Positions 8,883 through 18,055 of a stretch of 64,000 nucleotides of DNA are shown piece after piece. The position numbers and the translations under genes were made by a program. Every line of letters starts with the position of its first letter. Within the stretch, counting starts at the first letter, position 1. Origin of the DNA: Methanoperedens sp041491305 (GTDB taxonomy: Archaea; Halobacteriota; Methanosarcinia; Methanosarcinales; Methanoperedenaceae); assembly GCA_041491305.1 (NCBI GenBank), contig JBGPUU010000001.1, positions 15,706 through 79,705 of the forward strand, given 5' to 3'. The notes under the pieces are model-generated. The model did not search any database and was not told the DNA's origin. It was given only the letters and a program-made list of their open reading frames with translations.

Positions 8883-10247
8883 ATGGAAAAACTTGTTATA
8901 ATCGGAAGTGGTTCCGGGGGCCTACCTATAGCTTCTACGGTAGCTAAATTTAGAAAAAACCAATATGATGTTACGGTTATCACACAAGACACAGATATTG
9001 CTTACTCTCCCTGCGGCATCCCATACGCGCTTAAAGGTGACATCCATTCGTATAAAGACCTTATAATGCATTCTAAAGAACACTATACAGAGTCTGGAAT
9101 AAAAATATTCACGAATACTTCTGTGGAGGAAATTGATCCTCAAAAGAAGAGAATACGCTATAAAAGTACATGGCTTGATTACAATTACCTTGTAATTGCC
9201 ACAGGAACAACCCAGAGAGTACCGAAAGTTGAAGGCATAGATCTTAATGGTGTGTTCAGTGCGCACATAAAAACCTTAAAAGAAGCTGAAAAATTTGAGG
9301 AATTTATTTCGAATTCAAAAAAATCATTAAAGGTTATAATGACAGGCTCAAGTTCCATCGATCTTGAATTTGCAGTAGGACTAAAAGAGCGCGGTCATGA
9401 TATCATAATTGTTGAAAAAGCAGCACATTTGATGCCAGATAGACTAGATACCGATATGGCAGAATACGTTCATAAATATCTGCATAGAATGGGTATCACG
9501 GTAATCACTATGCAAAAGCTATCCGAAATAACAGGAACCGAGGCAATAGAATCGGTGAATTTTGGTGATTTAACCCTTCCTGCGGATTTATTGATGCTTG
9601 GAACAGATTTTAAGCCAGAGATAGCTCTTGCAAAAAGTGCAGGTTTTGACATAGACAAGGATGGAATAAATATTGATGAAAAAGCGCGAGCGCTTATGAA
9701 AGGGAAAGCTGTAAATGGAGTTTATGCTTCAGGGGCATGTGCTCACGCGATCAACATAGTGACTGGAAAACGAGATTTCATGTACACAGGATCAACATCA
9801 ATACAAAAATCAAGAATAATATCAGAGCAACTTCTTGGCATAGATGCCAGCATAAAAGGAAGTACTAACCCAATGATTGCTGTGCTCCGGGATCTGAATA
9901 TTGGCACAGTAGGATTAACAAAAGAGGAGGCAGAAAAAAACAATATCGAAGTAAAAACTTGTGTTACTGAAGAAAAAAGCACAGCAAGATATTATCCTGG
10001 CGGTACCCCTGTTCATATGAAACTGCTTTTTGAAAAAAATTCTCTCAGGCTTATTGGAGCCCAGATTATATCCGAAGGATATGGAATTAAAGAACGGGTT
10101 GATGCCCTGTCGATTGCAATGAGCTGCAAGCTTACCGCAAAAGAACTGGCGCACCTTGAAACCGGATATTCTCCTCCAGTATCACATATCTTTGATATAA
10201 TGGTTGAATTGGCAAACAGTGTGTGGCTTGAAAATAACATGAGATAA
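8883..10247 (+). CDS. CoA-disulfide reductase / NADH oxidase-like FAD oxidoreductase
   Basis: A two-dinucleotide-binding-domain flavoprotein: FAD motif LVIIGSGSGGLPIAS at the start, redox-active single Cys in AYSPCGIPYAL near residue 40, ATG motif VIATGTTQRVP, NAD(P)H motif around VIMTGSSSIDLEFA and second FAD motif NGVYASGACA. The C-terminal dimerisation domain ends with TGYSPPVSHIFD and lacks a rhodanese extension. The single Cys in SPCGIPY is the hallmark of CoA-disulfide reductase, NADH oxidase and NADH peroxidase relatives. It probably reduces CoA or polysulfide disulfides, or oxygen species, with NAD(P)H in the cytoplasm. Start choice rests on the TATA box position. Confidence 0.88.
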   Translation: MEKLVIIGSGSGGLPIASTVAKFRKNQYDVTVITQDTDIAYSPCGIPYALKGDIHSYKDLIMHSKEHYTESGIKIFTNTSVEEIDPQKKRIRYKSTWLDYNYLVIATGTTQRVPKVEGIDLNGVFSAHIKTLKEAEKFEEFISNSKKSLKVIMTGSSSIDLEFAVGLKERGHDIIIVEKAAHLMPDRLDTDMAEYVHKYLHRMGITVITMQKLSEITGTEAIESVNFGDLTLPADLLMLGTDFKPEIALAKSAGFDIDKDGINIDEKARALMKGKAVNGVYASGACAHAINIVTGKRDFMYTGSTSIQKSRIISEQLLGIDASIKGSTNPMIAVLRDLNIGTVGLTKEEAEKNNIEVKTCVTEEKSTARYYPGGTPVHMKLLFEKNSLRLIGAQIISEGYGIKERVDALSIAMSCKLTAKELAHLETGYSPPVSHIFDIMVELANSVWLENNMR

Positions 10248-10351
10248 AGCATGTAAATCTTTTATTTGCTTCAGGTTTAAACCCAAATCCGAAAAGTACA
10301 TAAGATTTTAGAACACAATGTATTTCGTGAGATTTTTTTGGGGTAATCAAT

Positions 10352-10920
10352 ATGAAATTCAATGGAGTAAATCATCTTGCAATGGCAACAGGTAATATGG
10401 ATAAAACCATACTTTTCTGGCGTGATTTTCTTGGCATGAGCCTTGTAGCTGGTCTTGGTCAGCCAGGGTATAGACATTACTTTTTTGAGATACCACCCTT
10501 CGACCTGATAGCATTCTTTGAGTGGGAAGGCGTTGAGGCTATGGTAAAAAAGGAACATGGAAGGCCTGTAAGCGGCATGTTTGGTTTTGATCATATATCA
10601 TTTGGGTTGAAGAAGAAGACGACCTGTGGGAACTAATGGATAAGCTTGAAGCCGCGGGTTTCTGGGTATCGGATTTAATCGACCATGGTTTCATTCAATC
10701 TATTTGCAGCTATGACCCTGATAACATTTCAGTTGAGTTCAGCCATAATGTGAGCGGCATCGATACCAAAAAGAATCCTAGAATGGGAGATGCGCAACCA
10801 GCAAATTTAGCACTTGAAGGCTCGGAACCTCATAAGAATAAATGGCCAAAAGTCAAACGTGCAACGCCCCGTGGAGTGGAGACCCGGAAAATCCACGCTG
10901 GGAAAAGTATAGGTATATGA
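10352..10920 (+). pseudogene. VOC/glyoxalase-family dioxygenase-like protein, split by a one-base frameshift
   Basis: The first frame gives NGVNHLAMATGNMDKTILFW and FDHISFG, the N-terminal part of a vicinal-oxygen-chelate domain with the metal His in NHLA. The second frame continues DKLEAAGFWVSDLIDHGFIQ and NISVEFS with the C-terminal metal-ligand Glu, then a tail rich in Lys and Pro. Adding one G to the GGG at about 10600 joins the frames as VEEEDDLWELMDKLEAAG, so the whole protein was about 189 residues. This is either a recent pseudogene or a homopolymer error. The reaction is unknown. A short gap separates it from the membrane redox pair downstream. Confidence 0.82.
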
Positions 10921-10953
10921 TAAAACCCGAGTGGCTTAAAATAGGAGTATAAT

Positions 10954-11793
10954 ATGTCAGAAGGATTACCAATATTCGGAAAAGAAGTGTTTGATACACT
11001 TTTCATAGATTACAGAATTATGGTCACATTTGCGATCATCTCTATAATCATGTTCCTTTCAGGAATGTACATGCAGTTAGCTAAATGGGGACAGGGCATC
11101 CCCGAAGGTGCAACAAAACCCCTTGGAGCATGGAGCACACTTAAATTAATCATTCATAGAATTTTTGAGAAAGGTATTTACCCTGCTCTTGGAGTAATAG
11201 TCTTCGATGGTTTATTCCAGCGCAGAACATGGCGAAGAAGAAAGACCGAATGGTTGATGCATATATTTATTTTCTGGGGATGGTTCGGGTTGTTTATATT
11301 GACAATAACTGCTGCTGCAGCCGAATTCTATGGGCCGTTCATCCTGAATGAACCTGTAGGCCAGCCAAAATTATTTATCGATACATTTGCGGCTCTGAAA
11401 ACCCCGAATCTCATATTTTCTTCAATGTTAACTATTGGAATAATTATAGCGATTGTGAGAAGAATCTTTTTTGCAGATGTCCCACCCGCAAGATTCACAA
11501 GCGTTGATTGGATATCAATTACCGGGATTGCTATAGTTATAATATCTGGATTCCTTGCTTATTATCTCAGGATAGATTATTATGGAATAACGGGGCGAAT
11601 GTTAATTGGTCAATATGTATTTACAGTTCCAAAATTCTTTAATAATCCTGCAGTTCTTTTTCATGAGGTATTTACCCTGCTGTTCTGTGTTGGTTATTTA
11701 CCATTCAGCAAACTCTTCCATATGTTTGTTACCCCGCTTGTAATTATGATGAACAAAGGTGGCTATGTTGAAGTTAATGAAGTTAATGTATAG
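10954..11793 (+). CDS. Membrane b-type cytochrome subunit, HdrE/DsrM/NarI-like
   Basis: About five to six membrane helices with histidines placed for heme b: MHIFIFWGWFG near residue 105 and FHEVFTLLFC...KLFHMF near the end, as in NarI, DsrM and HdrE subunits. Such subunits exchange electrons between a menaquinone or methanophenazine pool and a cytoplasmic Fe-S partner. The next gene encodes that partner (HdrD/DsrK type), so the two very likely form one membrane complex. The exact substrate, heterodisulfide or another acceptor, cannot be told from sequence. A clear AGGAG site precedes the ATG. Confidence 0.85.
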   Translation: MSEGLPIFGKEVFDTLFIDYRIMVTFAIISIIMFLSGMYMQLAKWGQGIPEGATKPLGAWSTLKLIIHRIFEKGIYPALGVIVFDGLFQRRTWRRRKTEWLMHIFIFWGWFGLFILTITAAAAEFYGPFILNEPVGQPKLFIDTFAALKTPNLIFSSMLTIGIIIAIVRRIFFADVPPARFTSVDWISITGIAIVIISGFLAYYLRIDYYGITGRMLIGQYVFTVPKFFNNPAVLFHEVFTLLFCVGYLPFSKLFHMFVTPLVIMMNKGGYVEVNEVNV

Positions 11794-11855
11794 GGAATTA
11801 CTTGTTAGTCATATAACGAACAATATTTAAGCATAAATCAATATATACTAAAATC

Positions 11856-13166
11856 ATGGCTAAAAATAAACCTGCAATCTCGCTTGAAAATTTTACCCCC
11901 ACACAACTGATGGAGTATGACGCTTGCACACGATGTGGTGAATGCGTCAAGTATTGTCCTACATATGAGGGCCGAAATAAAGACCAGAATATCGAGCCCA
12001 GAGATAAGATCCTGCGGTGGAGAGAGTTTGTAATAAGGAGTTATGGCTGGAAAGCCAAGCTCTTCGGACCTGCAGCTATTCCCCCTGAGGAAATTAAAAA
12101 GTACACGGATGACCTCTACAACTGCACAACTTGTGGAATGTGCGGCACTGTTTGCTGCGCTGGCATAGATACCATAGAACTCTGGGAATCAAACCGCGCC
12201 AATCTCGTGAAGCATGGGACAGGACCTTATGGTAAGCAGAACCTCTTCCCAAAGCTAATAGGAGAAGGACATAATCCTTATATGAAACTGCAAAAAGACA
12301 GGCTTGCATGGATGACCCCTGATATCAAGGTAGCTGAAAAATCCGATATTGCATATTTCATAGGATGCACAGCAGGATACAACCAGCAGGTGCTTGGTGT
12401 CAGCACGGCAAGGATTTTGAACAAACTCAATGTTCCATTTATGGTACTTGGTGAAGATGAATGGTGCTGTGCCTCTGCGCTCATAAGGACAGGGCAACAA
12501 CATTTAGGTGATGTGCCAAAACAAGCTGCACTGCATAATATTGAAGCGCTCAAAGCAAGAGGTGCAAAGAGAGTTATATTCGCATGCGCCGGATGTTTCA
12601 GGGCCGCCAGGATAGACTGGCCGCGAGCATATGGAAAAGAATTACCCTTTGAGGCAATTCACATGTCACAGTTCCTTGCAGAGCAGCTTAATGATGGAAA
12701 GATTAAATGGGAAAAGACGTTGAACAAGACCGTGGCCTATCATGACCCCTGCCATCTCGGAAGACATGTAGGCGTGTTTGAGGAGCCCAGAAACGTCCTT
12801 AAGAGCATGCCGGGCATCAAGCTTGTAGAAATGGAGAGAAACCGCAATGAACAGCGCTGCTGTGGTGCTGGTGGAGGCGTTAAAGCTGGTCTCCCTGACC
12901 TTGCACTTGCTGTTGCTAAAGATCGCATGAATGATGCCAAAGCAACCGGCGCCATGGTATTGATCAGCACATGCCCGTTCTGCAGGCGTAACCTTCTTGA
13001 TGGTAGAGATGACCTCAAGATGGATATGTACGTAGACGATCTTGTGGTTCTAACTGCAAACCTGATGGGGCTCTCAACAGATGTCAAACCACCAGCACCG
13101 GGTGCCCCAAAAGAGAGCATCAGCGACCTGTTCAGGACCCAGACAATACCACCAAAAATAAAATGA
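11856..13166 (+). CDS. HdrD/DsrK-like iron-sulfur subunit with two CCG domains
   Basis: Two 4Fe-4S clusters at the N-terminus: CTRCGECVKYCPTY near residue 24 and CTTCGMCGTVCCAGID near residue 90. The second has Cys where Pro is usual after the last ligand. Two cysteine-rich CCG domains follow: FIGCTAGYNQQ with DEWCCASAL, and YHDPCHLGRH with QRCCGAGGG and CPFC. This is the layout of HdrD, DsrK and related disulfide or sulfur-electron enzymes, where the CCG domains hold the noncubane catalytic cluster. It pairs with the heme b membrane subunit just upstream. Methanoperedens-type archaea use several HdrDE-like complexes; which thiol or disulfide this one uses is unknown. Confidence 0.88.
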   Translation: MAKNKPAISLENFTPTQLMEYDACTRCGECVKYCPTYEGRNKDQNIEPRDKILRWREFVIRSYGWKAKLFGPAAIPPEEIKKYTDDLYNCTTCGMCGTVCCAGIDTIELWESNRANLVKHGTGPYGKQNLFPKLIGEGHNPYMKLQKDRLAWMTPDIKVAEKSDIAYFIGCTAGYNQQVLGVSTARILNKLNVPFMVLGEDEWCCASALIRTGQQHLGDVPKQAALHNIEALKARGAKRVIFACAGCFRAARIDWPRAYGKELPFEAIHMSQFLAEQLNDGKIKWEKTLNKTVAYHDPCHLGRHVGVFEEPRNVLKSMPGIKLVEMERNRNEQRCCGAGGGVKAGLPDLALAVAKDRMNDAKATGAMVLISTCPFCRRNLLDGRDDLKMDMYVDDLVVLTANLMGLSTDVKPPAPGAPKESISDLFRTQTIPPKIK

Positions 13167-13194
13167 TAAGAATTTATTAAAAGGAGGTTTTTAA

Positions 13195-13743
13195 ATGAAG
13201 AAAATGACAGAACAGCATCTTATCAATGCATTTGGAGGAGAAAGCCAGGCAAATATGAGGTATTTGCATTTTGCAAACCAGGCTGAAAAAGAAAAACTCA
13301 ATAATACGGCACGCTTATTTCGTGCAATCGCCCATGCTGAATATATACATGCAGGGGACCATTACCAGGAGCTAAAACACCTGGATGGGGGATTTGTCGC
13401 AAATAGCATGGCCGCTTTTGGCCCTGGTGATTCCAGGAAAAATCTCAAACTTGCCATCGCGGGGGAGACATTTGAAATCGAGGAAATGTATCCTGTATAC
13501 CTGGAAGTAGCAAAATTCCAGGGAGAAAAGGGTGCCCAGAAAAGTTTTGAATGGGCGTATGGCACTGAAAAAATGCATAAGCAGCTTTATGAAAAAGCAC
13601 TGGATTCGGTCAACTCTGGAAAGGACGTTAAACTCGGCCCGATCCAGGTTTGCGAAGTTTGCGGATATACACTGGAAGGAGAAGCACCTGATAAATGTCC
13701 ACTGTGCAATGCATCCAAAGACAAATTTAGTGCATTTAAATAG
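13195..13743 (+). CDS. rbr: Rubrerythrin
   Basis: An N-terminal diiron four-helix domain carries the Glu/ExxH ligands (NAFGGESQANMRY, AIAHAEYIHAGDHYQEL, AGETFEIEEMYP, FEWAYGTEKMHKQLY). A C-terminal rubredoxin-like Fe site reads CEVCGYTLEGEAPDKCPLC. Rubrerythrins reduce hydrogen peroxide in the cytoplasm of anaerobes with electrons from rubredoxin or NADH. The length of 182 residues is normal. A strong AAAAGGAGG site lies just before the ATG. It stands near several other oxygen- and thiol-stress genes. Confidence 0.96.
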   Translation: MKKMTEQHLINAFGGESQANMRYLHFANQAEKEKLNNTARLFRAIAHAEYIHAGDHYQELKHLDGGFVANSMAAFGPGDSRKNLKLAIAGETFEIEEMYPVYLEVAKFQGEKGAQKSFEWAYGTEKMHKQLYEKALDSVNSGKDVKLGPIQVCEVCGYTLEGEAPDKCPLCNASKDKFSAFK

Positions 13744-13818
13744 CAGGCGGTGTCCTCACCGGGCTAGGGCAAGAAAGTGCAGATGTACATGATAAAGAGA
13801 AGGGTTGAAACGGGCGCC

Positions 13819-14337
13819 TTACCCATTTAACCCTTTATCGTGGATGGAGAAACCGTACCATGAACCCTCCTGGCCCAGATGATACAGTGCAGCTTCAAGA
13901 ATCTCTTTGTGACCTTTCTCAAAAATCACGAGCTTTAAAAAAAGGTCTTTGCTTGATCTAATGTCTGTTTTTTGAGCACTCTTTGAATATAATTCAATAG
14001 ACCTCTCTTCAGTTCTGATCCCAATTTTCAGAGCTTCCTGTGTTTCGGTTATGGTCATCTGCTCAAGTGATTCCCGGAAAACCCGCCTGGCTTGTTCCCT
14101 TTTCTTTTCATCCATCACCCCTTCTTCAATGGGTTTTCCTGATATCTGCCGGTACTCTTTCTCAAGGAGCTGTTTGTGGTCCCCTTCATCCCTGGAAAGC
14201 CTTTTGAAAATCGATTTAGCATTTTCTTCCTCAACGATGTCGCTAAATATCGAATAGTATTCCTGGCCATAGATCTCGATCGAAATAGCTTCTTTCAGAA
14301 TATCAAGAATATTGCTTTGATTGTCCGTATTATTCAC
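13819..14337 (-). CDS. Ferritin-like/rubrerythrin-domain protein without rubredoxin domain
   Basis: The helix pair ILKEAISIEIYGQEYYSIF and RLSRDEGDHKQLLEKEY supplies Glu and ExxH-type diiron ligands, and a second pair lies at KIGIRTEERSIELY and VIFEKGHKEILEAAL. This is the erythrin branch of the ferritin superfamily. It lacks a rubredoxin centre. Likely role: iron or peroxide handling. The gene is convergent with the rubrerythrin gene. The ligand assignment is clear; the exact activity is inferred. Confidence 0.82.
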   Translation of the reverse strand: MNNTDNQSNILDILKEAISIEIYGQEYYSIFSDIVEEENAKSIFKRLSRDEGDHKQLLEKEYRQISGKPIEEGVMDEKKREQARRVFRESLEQMTITETQEALKIGIRTEERSIELYSKSAQKTDIRSSKDLFLKLVIFEKGHKEILEAALYHLGQEGSWYGFSIHDKGLNG

Positions 14338-14519
14338 CCATTAAAGGTTGATTTCAAACGATAATAAAGATAGTGTAATGATTGAAATTTTTTTGGATAT
14401 TTTAATATGTTCTTGCATTTATCAAAGTAGAAATGCGGTTCTTAAAGTCTGTTTTATTTCTTCAGATAGTTAGCAATAATTAAATAGTTTGCACACCATG
14501 CAATATTCTGGGAGTTTTT

Positions 14520-15146
14520 ATGGCAAAAAATAAATTGAACATACTTATCGTCTTCTACAGCATGACCGGAAATGTTGCAAAACTGGCAAAAGCGGTAGCT
14601 GAAGGGGCGAGGAGCGTTAATGATACAGAAGTGAGAATTAGACAGGTTGAAGAGCTTATTCCCAAAGAGAAGTGGAACGACATTATGAAGAAAGTGAAAG
14701 AAGAACTGAAAGATATTCCAATTGCTTCAATGGGTGATCTGGAGTGGGCTGATGGCATAGCATTCGGAACTCCAACAAGATATGGCAATATGACGGCTCA
14801 GATGAAGGAATATATAGATGAGACTGGGGGCCTCTGGCAAAAAGGTGCTCTTGAGAACAAGGTGGCAGGCATCTTTACAAGCACAAGCACCCAGCACGGG
14901 GGTCAGGAAACAACAATAATTACTTCGATGGTACCACTATTTCATCTGGGAATGATCGTCGTGGGAATTCCATATTCTGAACAGAGGTTGTTCGTATTTG
15001 ATTCGATATCAGGCGGCTCTCCATATGGTGCCTCTTCAATATCTGGACCGATGGCCGATAGATCCCCTACTTCCAATGAACTCGAAATTGCAAAAACACT
15101 TGGCAGGAGAATAGCTGAGGTTAGCAGAAAGATTTCAGGTAAATAA
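14520..15146 (+). CDS. wrbA: NAD(P)H:quinone oxidoreductase, WrbA flavodoxin-like
   Basis: A flavodoxin fold with the FMN phosphate loop VFYSMTGNVAKLAKAV at the start, the WrbA-specific TPTRYGNMTAQMKEYIDETGGLW near residue 80 and the STSTQHGGQETT loop. WrbA uses FMN for two-electron quinone reduction, which avoids semiquinone radicals, and is common in anaerobes facing oxygen. Length of 208 residues is standard. A GGGAG site lies just before the ATG. It probably belongs functionally with the neighbouring rubrerythrin and ferritin-like genes. Confidence 0.94.
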   Translation: MAKNKLNILIVFYSMTGNVAKLAKAVAEGARSVNDTEVRIRQVEELIPKEKWNDIMKKVKEELKDIPIASMGDLEWADGIAFGTPTRYGNMTAQMKEYIDETGGLWQKGALENKVAGIFTSTSTQHGGQETTIITSMVPLFHLGMIVVGIPYSEQRLFVFDSISGGSPYGASSISGPMADRSPTSNELEIAKTLGRRIAEVSRKISGK

Positions 15147-15887
15147 ATCATTTTATTTCACTATCTATCTCGGGAAGAGGAAGGAGCTTCTAACAGCAGA
15201 AGAGATAATGAAGCTATCAGACCTGAAAATACGCTGGTGACCTGCAGAGGTGATGCAGAAAAAGTATATCCATAGGTTGCAGGTATTCTGCAAGACTTCT
15301 GGCGAGCCCTAAATGCGGTTATCAGGGGAAAATAGGTCTTTGTTCCGCTAAACGACAAATTTGCAAGCATATATTCATGCAGTCCTACGGTTTATGGTTT
15401 CGCCCATATCGGCAACCTCCGTGCCTATATTTTTGCGGATGTTCTCAGGAGGTATCCAGAATTAAGGGACATTATATCCGGGAGGTCATGAATATCACTG
15501 ACCTTGATGATTATGGCTGCGCTTCAGCGTAATGTGAAGCGCATGAAAAAGGATACCCTCGTCTCGGCTTTGCTCTATAAATCGAATCTCACCTTTCTCT
15601 ATTTCATTGGATCCCGCTTTGAATGTTACGATATATCCTATGGGACATTCCTACATTCTCGGCTTCAAACTTTTTCGGTAATTGCTTTTTCAACCTCGCT
15701 GAATAAATTCTCCATACAGGCATTACATGTCCTTGCATGGTTTACAAGGAGCATATCTGCATTTCTCAGAATAGGCAGAACCTCGACCAGCTTCAAACCT
15801 GTGATCTATTTTTTTACCCTTCTGGACAAACAGAATGATTGGTAATCCATATCAAAAAAATTAAGGCAGTCCGAAGAAACCCGGGAA
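15147..15887. other. Long non-coding stretch with gene remains
   Basis: About 740 bases without an intact gene. It contains the cysS fragment listed separately. On the minus strand around 15690-15815 a short frame reads VLPILRNADMLLVNHARTCN and then ACMENLF; it has a CxxC pair but no ATG and no recognised family, so it is taken as another remnant. Confidence 0.5.
15336..15514 (+). pseudogene. Cysteinyl-tRNA synthetase N-terminal fragment
   Basis: One frame reads FVPLNDKFASIYSCSPTVYG, then FAHIGNLRAYIFADVLRRY, the N-terminal nucleotide-binding part of CysRS with its HIGN signature. After a frameshift near 15465 the next frame continues GHYIREVMNITDLDD, equivalent to the VMNITDVDD block. No start codon and nothing of the rest of the roughly 450-residue enzyme is present. 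A zinc-ligand Cys is retained in SCSPTVY. It is a dead fragment and implies a functional cysS or the SepRS/SepCysS route elsewhere. Confidence 0.8.
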
Positions 15888-16565
15888 CTAACAAATCTTC
15901 CCGATGATAGAAAGAACCTCCACGTCCGAAAGGTCGTACCAGTTCCTGTATGCATCTGCCACTGCAAAAGAATTCCCGTGCCTCACGTTCAAGCATACAA
16001 GTTCATCTACTTGAAGAAGAACAAGCTCCACAGTTCTTTTTGAGGCTGTTGGAACAGCAACAATAATTTTCCCTGGCTTGTTTCTTTTTACAAAACTGAC
16101 AGCAGCAAGCATCGTATAGCCCGATGCAAGCCCGTCGTCTACAAGAATCACAATCCTGTCTTTCAAGACTGGAAAGGGTCTTCCTCCCCTGAAGATCTGA
16201 TCTCGCCTTTTGATTACCTCTTTCGTCTTTTCAGCCTGCTCCCTTATCTTATCTTCGGTAAGACCAAGCTGGGCGAGCAATCCTTCATTTAAAATAATTT
16301 CCCCACCCAGCCCCATTGCACCAAAGCCTGCCTCGGGATTGTAAGGTATCTGGAGCTTTCTCACTATCATTAAATCCATGGGAAGATGAAGCGCAACCGC
16401 TATCTCATGAGCCACGGGCACACCTCCGGAAGGGATTCCAAGAACTATGCCGCCAGAATCCCTGTAATGTACCAGTTTTCCGGCAATGAGGCTACCTGCT
16501 TCGGTTCTGTTTTCAAAGACATGGAGTTTATTTCTCAGAGAAACTTCTTCAATCAGCCTGCCCAT
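15888..16565 (-). CDS. Phosphoribosyltransferase-family protein
   Basis: The PRPP-binding motif VILVDDGLASGYTM is in the second half, and GIPSGGVPVAHEIA forms the pyrophosphate loop in the first half. Residues between carry a flexible helical insertion (EDKIREQAEKTKEVIKRR). This matches the stand-alone phosphoribosyltransferases seen widely in archaea and bacteria, often next to dienelactone-hydrolase or stress genes, whose substrate is not known. It is followed on the same strand two bases away from the end of an upstream DUF3303-type gene, so the two are likely co-transcribed. Confidence 0.88.
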   Translation of the reverse strand: MGRLIEEVSLRNKLHVFENRTEAGSLIAGKLVHYRDSGGIVLGIPSGGVPVAHEIAVALHLPMDLMIVRKLQIPYNPEAGFGAMGLGGEIILNEGLLAQLGLTEDKIREQAEKTKEVIKRRDQIFRGGRPFPVLKDRIVILVDDGLASGYTMLAAVSFVKRNKPGKIIVAVPTASKRTVELVLLQVDELVCLNVRHGNSFAVADAYRNWYDLSDVEVLSIIGKIC

Positions 16566-16567
16566 TA

Positions 16568-16831
16568 CTACATCTTTTCCATCATTTCCAGAGCATCTTC
16601 AAGCGGCAGCGCGGGCGCTATATGGGGCACTCCTAACTCCCTGAACGGGTAGGTTATTTTCAGGATAGCTTCCTCGTTGGGGGCATCGAATATAGCCACA
16701 GAGATGTGCCTTCCGATGAGGAGATACCTGCCTATCAGCTTCACTTCTTCGGGATATTTGAATTCTCTCCAGAGTTCAAGAAGCCGTGAAGTGTTCTCAG
16801 GCTGCCACTTAAACCATAGTATACACAGCAT
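16568..16831 (-). CDS. DUF3303-like small protein
   Basis: 87 residues starting MLCILWFKWQPENTSRLLEL, with the GRYLLIGRHISVAIFDA strand and a C-terminal IAPALPLEDALEMM. This is a small ferredoxin-like alpha/beta fold in line with DUF3303 proteins. The function is unknown. It directly precedes the phosphoribosyltransferase gene (two-base gap) and a purine-rich site precedes its ATG. Confidence 0.7.
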   Translation of the reverse strand: MLCILWFKWQPENTSRLLELWREFKYPEEVKLIGRYLLIGRHISVAIFDAPNEEAILKITYPFRELGVPHIAPALPLEDALEMMEKM

Positions 16832-16882
16832 AACTTACCTCCTATAATTTGTATATAATCAGGCATTATTTAAGGAATTCGG

Positions 16883-16945
16883 ATGAAGATTTTCTTCGCA
16901 GGCGCAATAAGAAGCGGCAGAAACCTTTTGCCTATCTGTGAAGCT
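16883..16945 (+). pseudogene. N-terminal fragment of a nucleoside 2-deoxyribosyltransferase-like gene
   Basis: The frame begins MKIFFAGAIRSGRNLLPI, which fits the conserved first strand and loop of nucleoside 2-deoxyribosyltransferases, then joins unrelated sequence that derives from a methyltransferase gene and stops. Only the first 18-20 residues are left. The call rests on this short block. Confidence 0.5.
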
Positions 16946-16959
16946 CATGGAAACATGGC

Positions 16960-17121
16960 AGTGAGCCGGGATCATACGGGCCCAGGAGAGTAACTCAAGC
17001 TGAGATACGGACCGCGTTCTGCAAAGGTTGGAAGATAAATTATATCAGGGAAGCGGAATTTGAATCAACGTTTGGTGCAGAGGGTGTGAAAGCATGGCTA
17101 TCCTCCATCACTCGTTTGTAG
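16960..17121 (+). pseudogene. Copy of the 3' end of the methyltransferase gene found at 22654-23232
   Basis: About 160 bases match the end of the methyltransferase gene 6.1 kb downstream. The frame reads VTQAEIRTAFCKGWKINYIR, then EFESTFGAEGVKAWLSSITRL and stop. The intact gene has VTQAEIRATFGKSWKINYIR and LETTFGEEGVKAWLSSVTRL. Both copies end in the same stop context. The rest of the gene is absent here, so this is a partial duplication or the end of a lost paralogue. Confidence 0.88.
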
Positions 17122-17231
17122 GATCCCGTCCGATTATTTTCACATACCTCACCAAAAGACAGTCTCTATTTTTTACTCAGTTCACGATACAATGATAACA
17201 AGATGCCAGGTTGTTGCTAAAGTCAAGATTA

Positions 17232-17798
17232 TTAAAGCAGACCCAATCCATCCAGTTCTATAACTACCTTCTCGACTGCTGCTTCTGCATCCTCTGGTTT
17301 CTTGCCGCCTGTCACCACAATTTTGCCAGAGCCGAACAATAGCATGACCACTTTGGGGCTGGACATCCTGTAAACAAGACCGGGGAATTGTTCAGGTTCA
17401 TATTCAACATTCTCAAGCCCAAGACCGATAGCAACTGCATTGAGGTTGAGCACTCTTCCAAGATCTGCTGATGCAACGATATTCTGTATCTTAATTTCAG
17501 GCTTATCCAGTACCTGGACACCCATTTCTCGTAATTTCTTAAACACGTTTGAAAGACCTATGTCTACATCAGCAATACTTTTTGCTCCTGTACAAACGAT
17601 CTTGCCACTGCCGAAAATAAGCGCTGCGGTTTTCGGGGATTTTGTTCTGTAAACAACACCAGGGAATCTTTCTTTGTTATACTCTGCTCCTTCAAAAACC
17701 CTGAGGACTTGATTCAGGTCAAGTTTTGCTCCAATAGCTGTAGATGCAACAACATTTTCTATTTTTATAGTCTTCTTTTGTTCCGTAGTATTTACCAT
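17232..17798 (-). CDS. tbp: TATA-box-binding protein
   Basis: Two direct repeats of the TBP saddle: IKIENVVASTAIGAKLDLNQ to FGSGKIVCTGAKS, and IKIQNIVASADLGRVLNLN to FGSGKIVVTGGKK. Each has the DNA-intercalating region near FPGVVYR or FPGLVYR. It recruits TFB and RNA polymerase to archaeal promoters. ATG at 17798 gives MVNTTEQKK and 188 residues, the normal length; the longer reading from 17849 would start upstream of the TATA box. This gene is firm evidence that the window is archaeal. Confidence 0.97.
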   Translation of the reverse strand: MVNTTEQKKTIKIENVVASTAIGAKLDLNQVLRVFEGAEYNKERFPGVVYRTKSPKTAALIFGSGKIVCTGAKSIADVDIGLSNVFKKLREMGVQVLDKPEIKIQNIVASADLGRVLNLNAVAIGLGLENVEYEPEQFPGLVYRMSSPKVVMLLFGSGKIVVTGGKKPEDAEAAVEKVVIELDGLGLL

Positions 17799-17828
17799 AT
17801 TCGCACCTTTAATTAGGGTATTTAAAGC

Positions 17829-17836
17829 TTTATATA
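17829..17836 (-). promoter_or_regulatory. TATA box of tbp
   Basis: On the minus strand the sequence CCTATATAAAGC lies here, about 34 bases before the ATG, which gives a short leader. It sets the start of tbp at 17798. Confidence 0.6.
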
Positions 17837-18055
17837 GGTTGGGATGCACCTATGGGATTCCTAAACAATTCTCTCAACGTATCTGGGATTATGAAAACCA
17901 CATGCCAGTGAGAGACTTTTAAAAGCTTATGATGTATCTCATCTGCCATTCGTTAGCTGCCTTTGTCCCGACTTTGTAGTCTTCTCAGGCATTGCATGGG
18001 AAAAGTATTAATGCTATGGTTATTGTAATCGTTGCTGATGTCTTGGCTTTTGTTT

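Noticed and set aside
15504..15845. 113-codon plus-strand frame after the cysS fragment
   Set aside because: Composition is Phe/Ser-rich with no motif, and it starts out of frame inside the cysS remnant.
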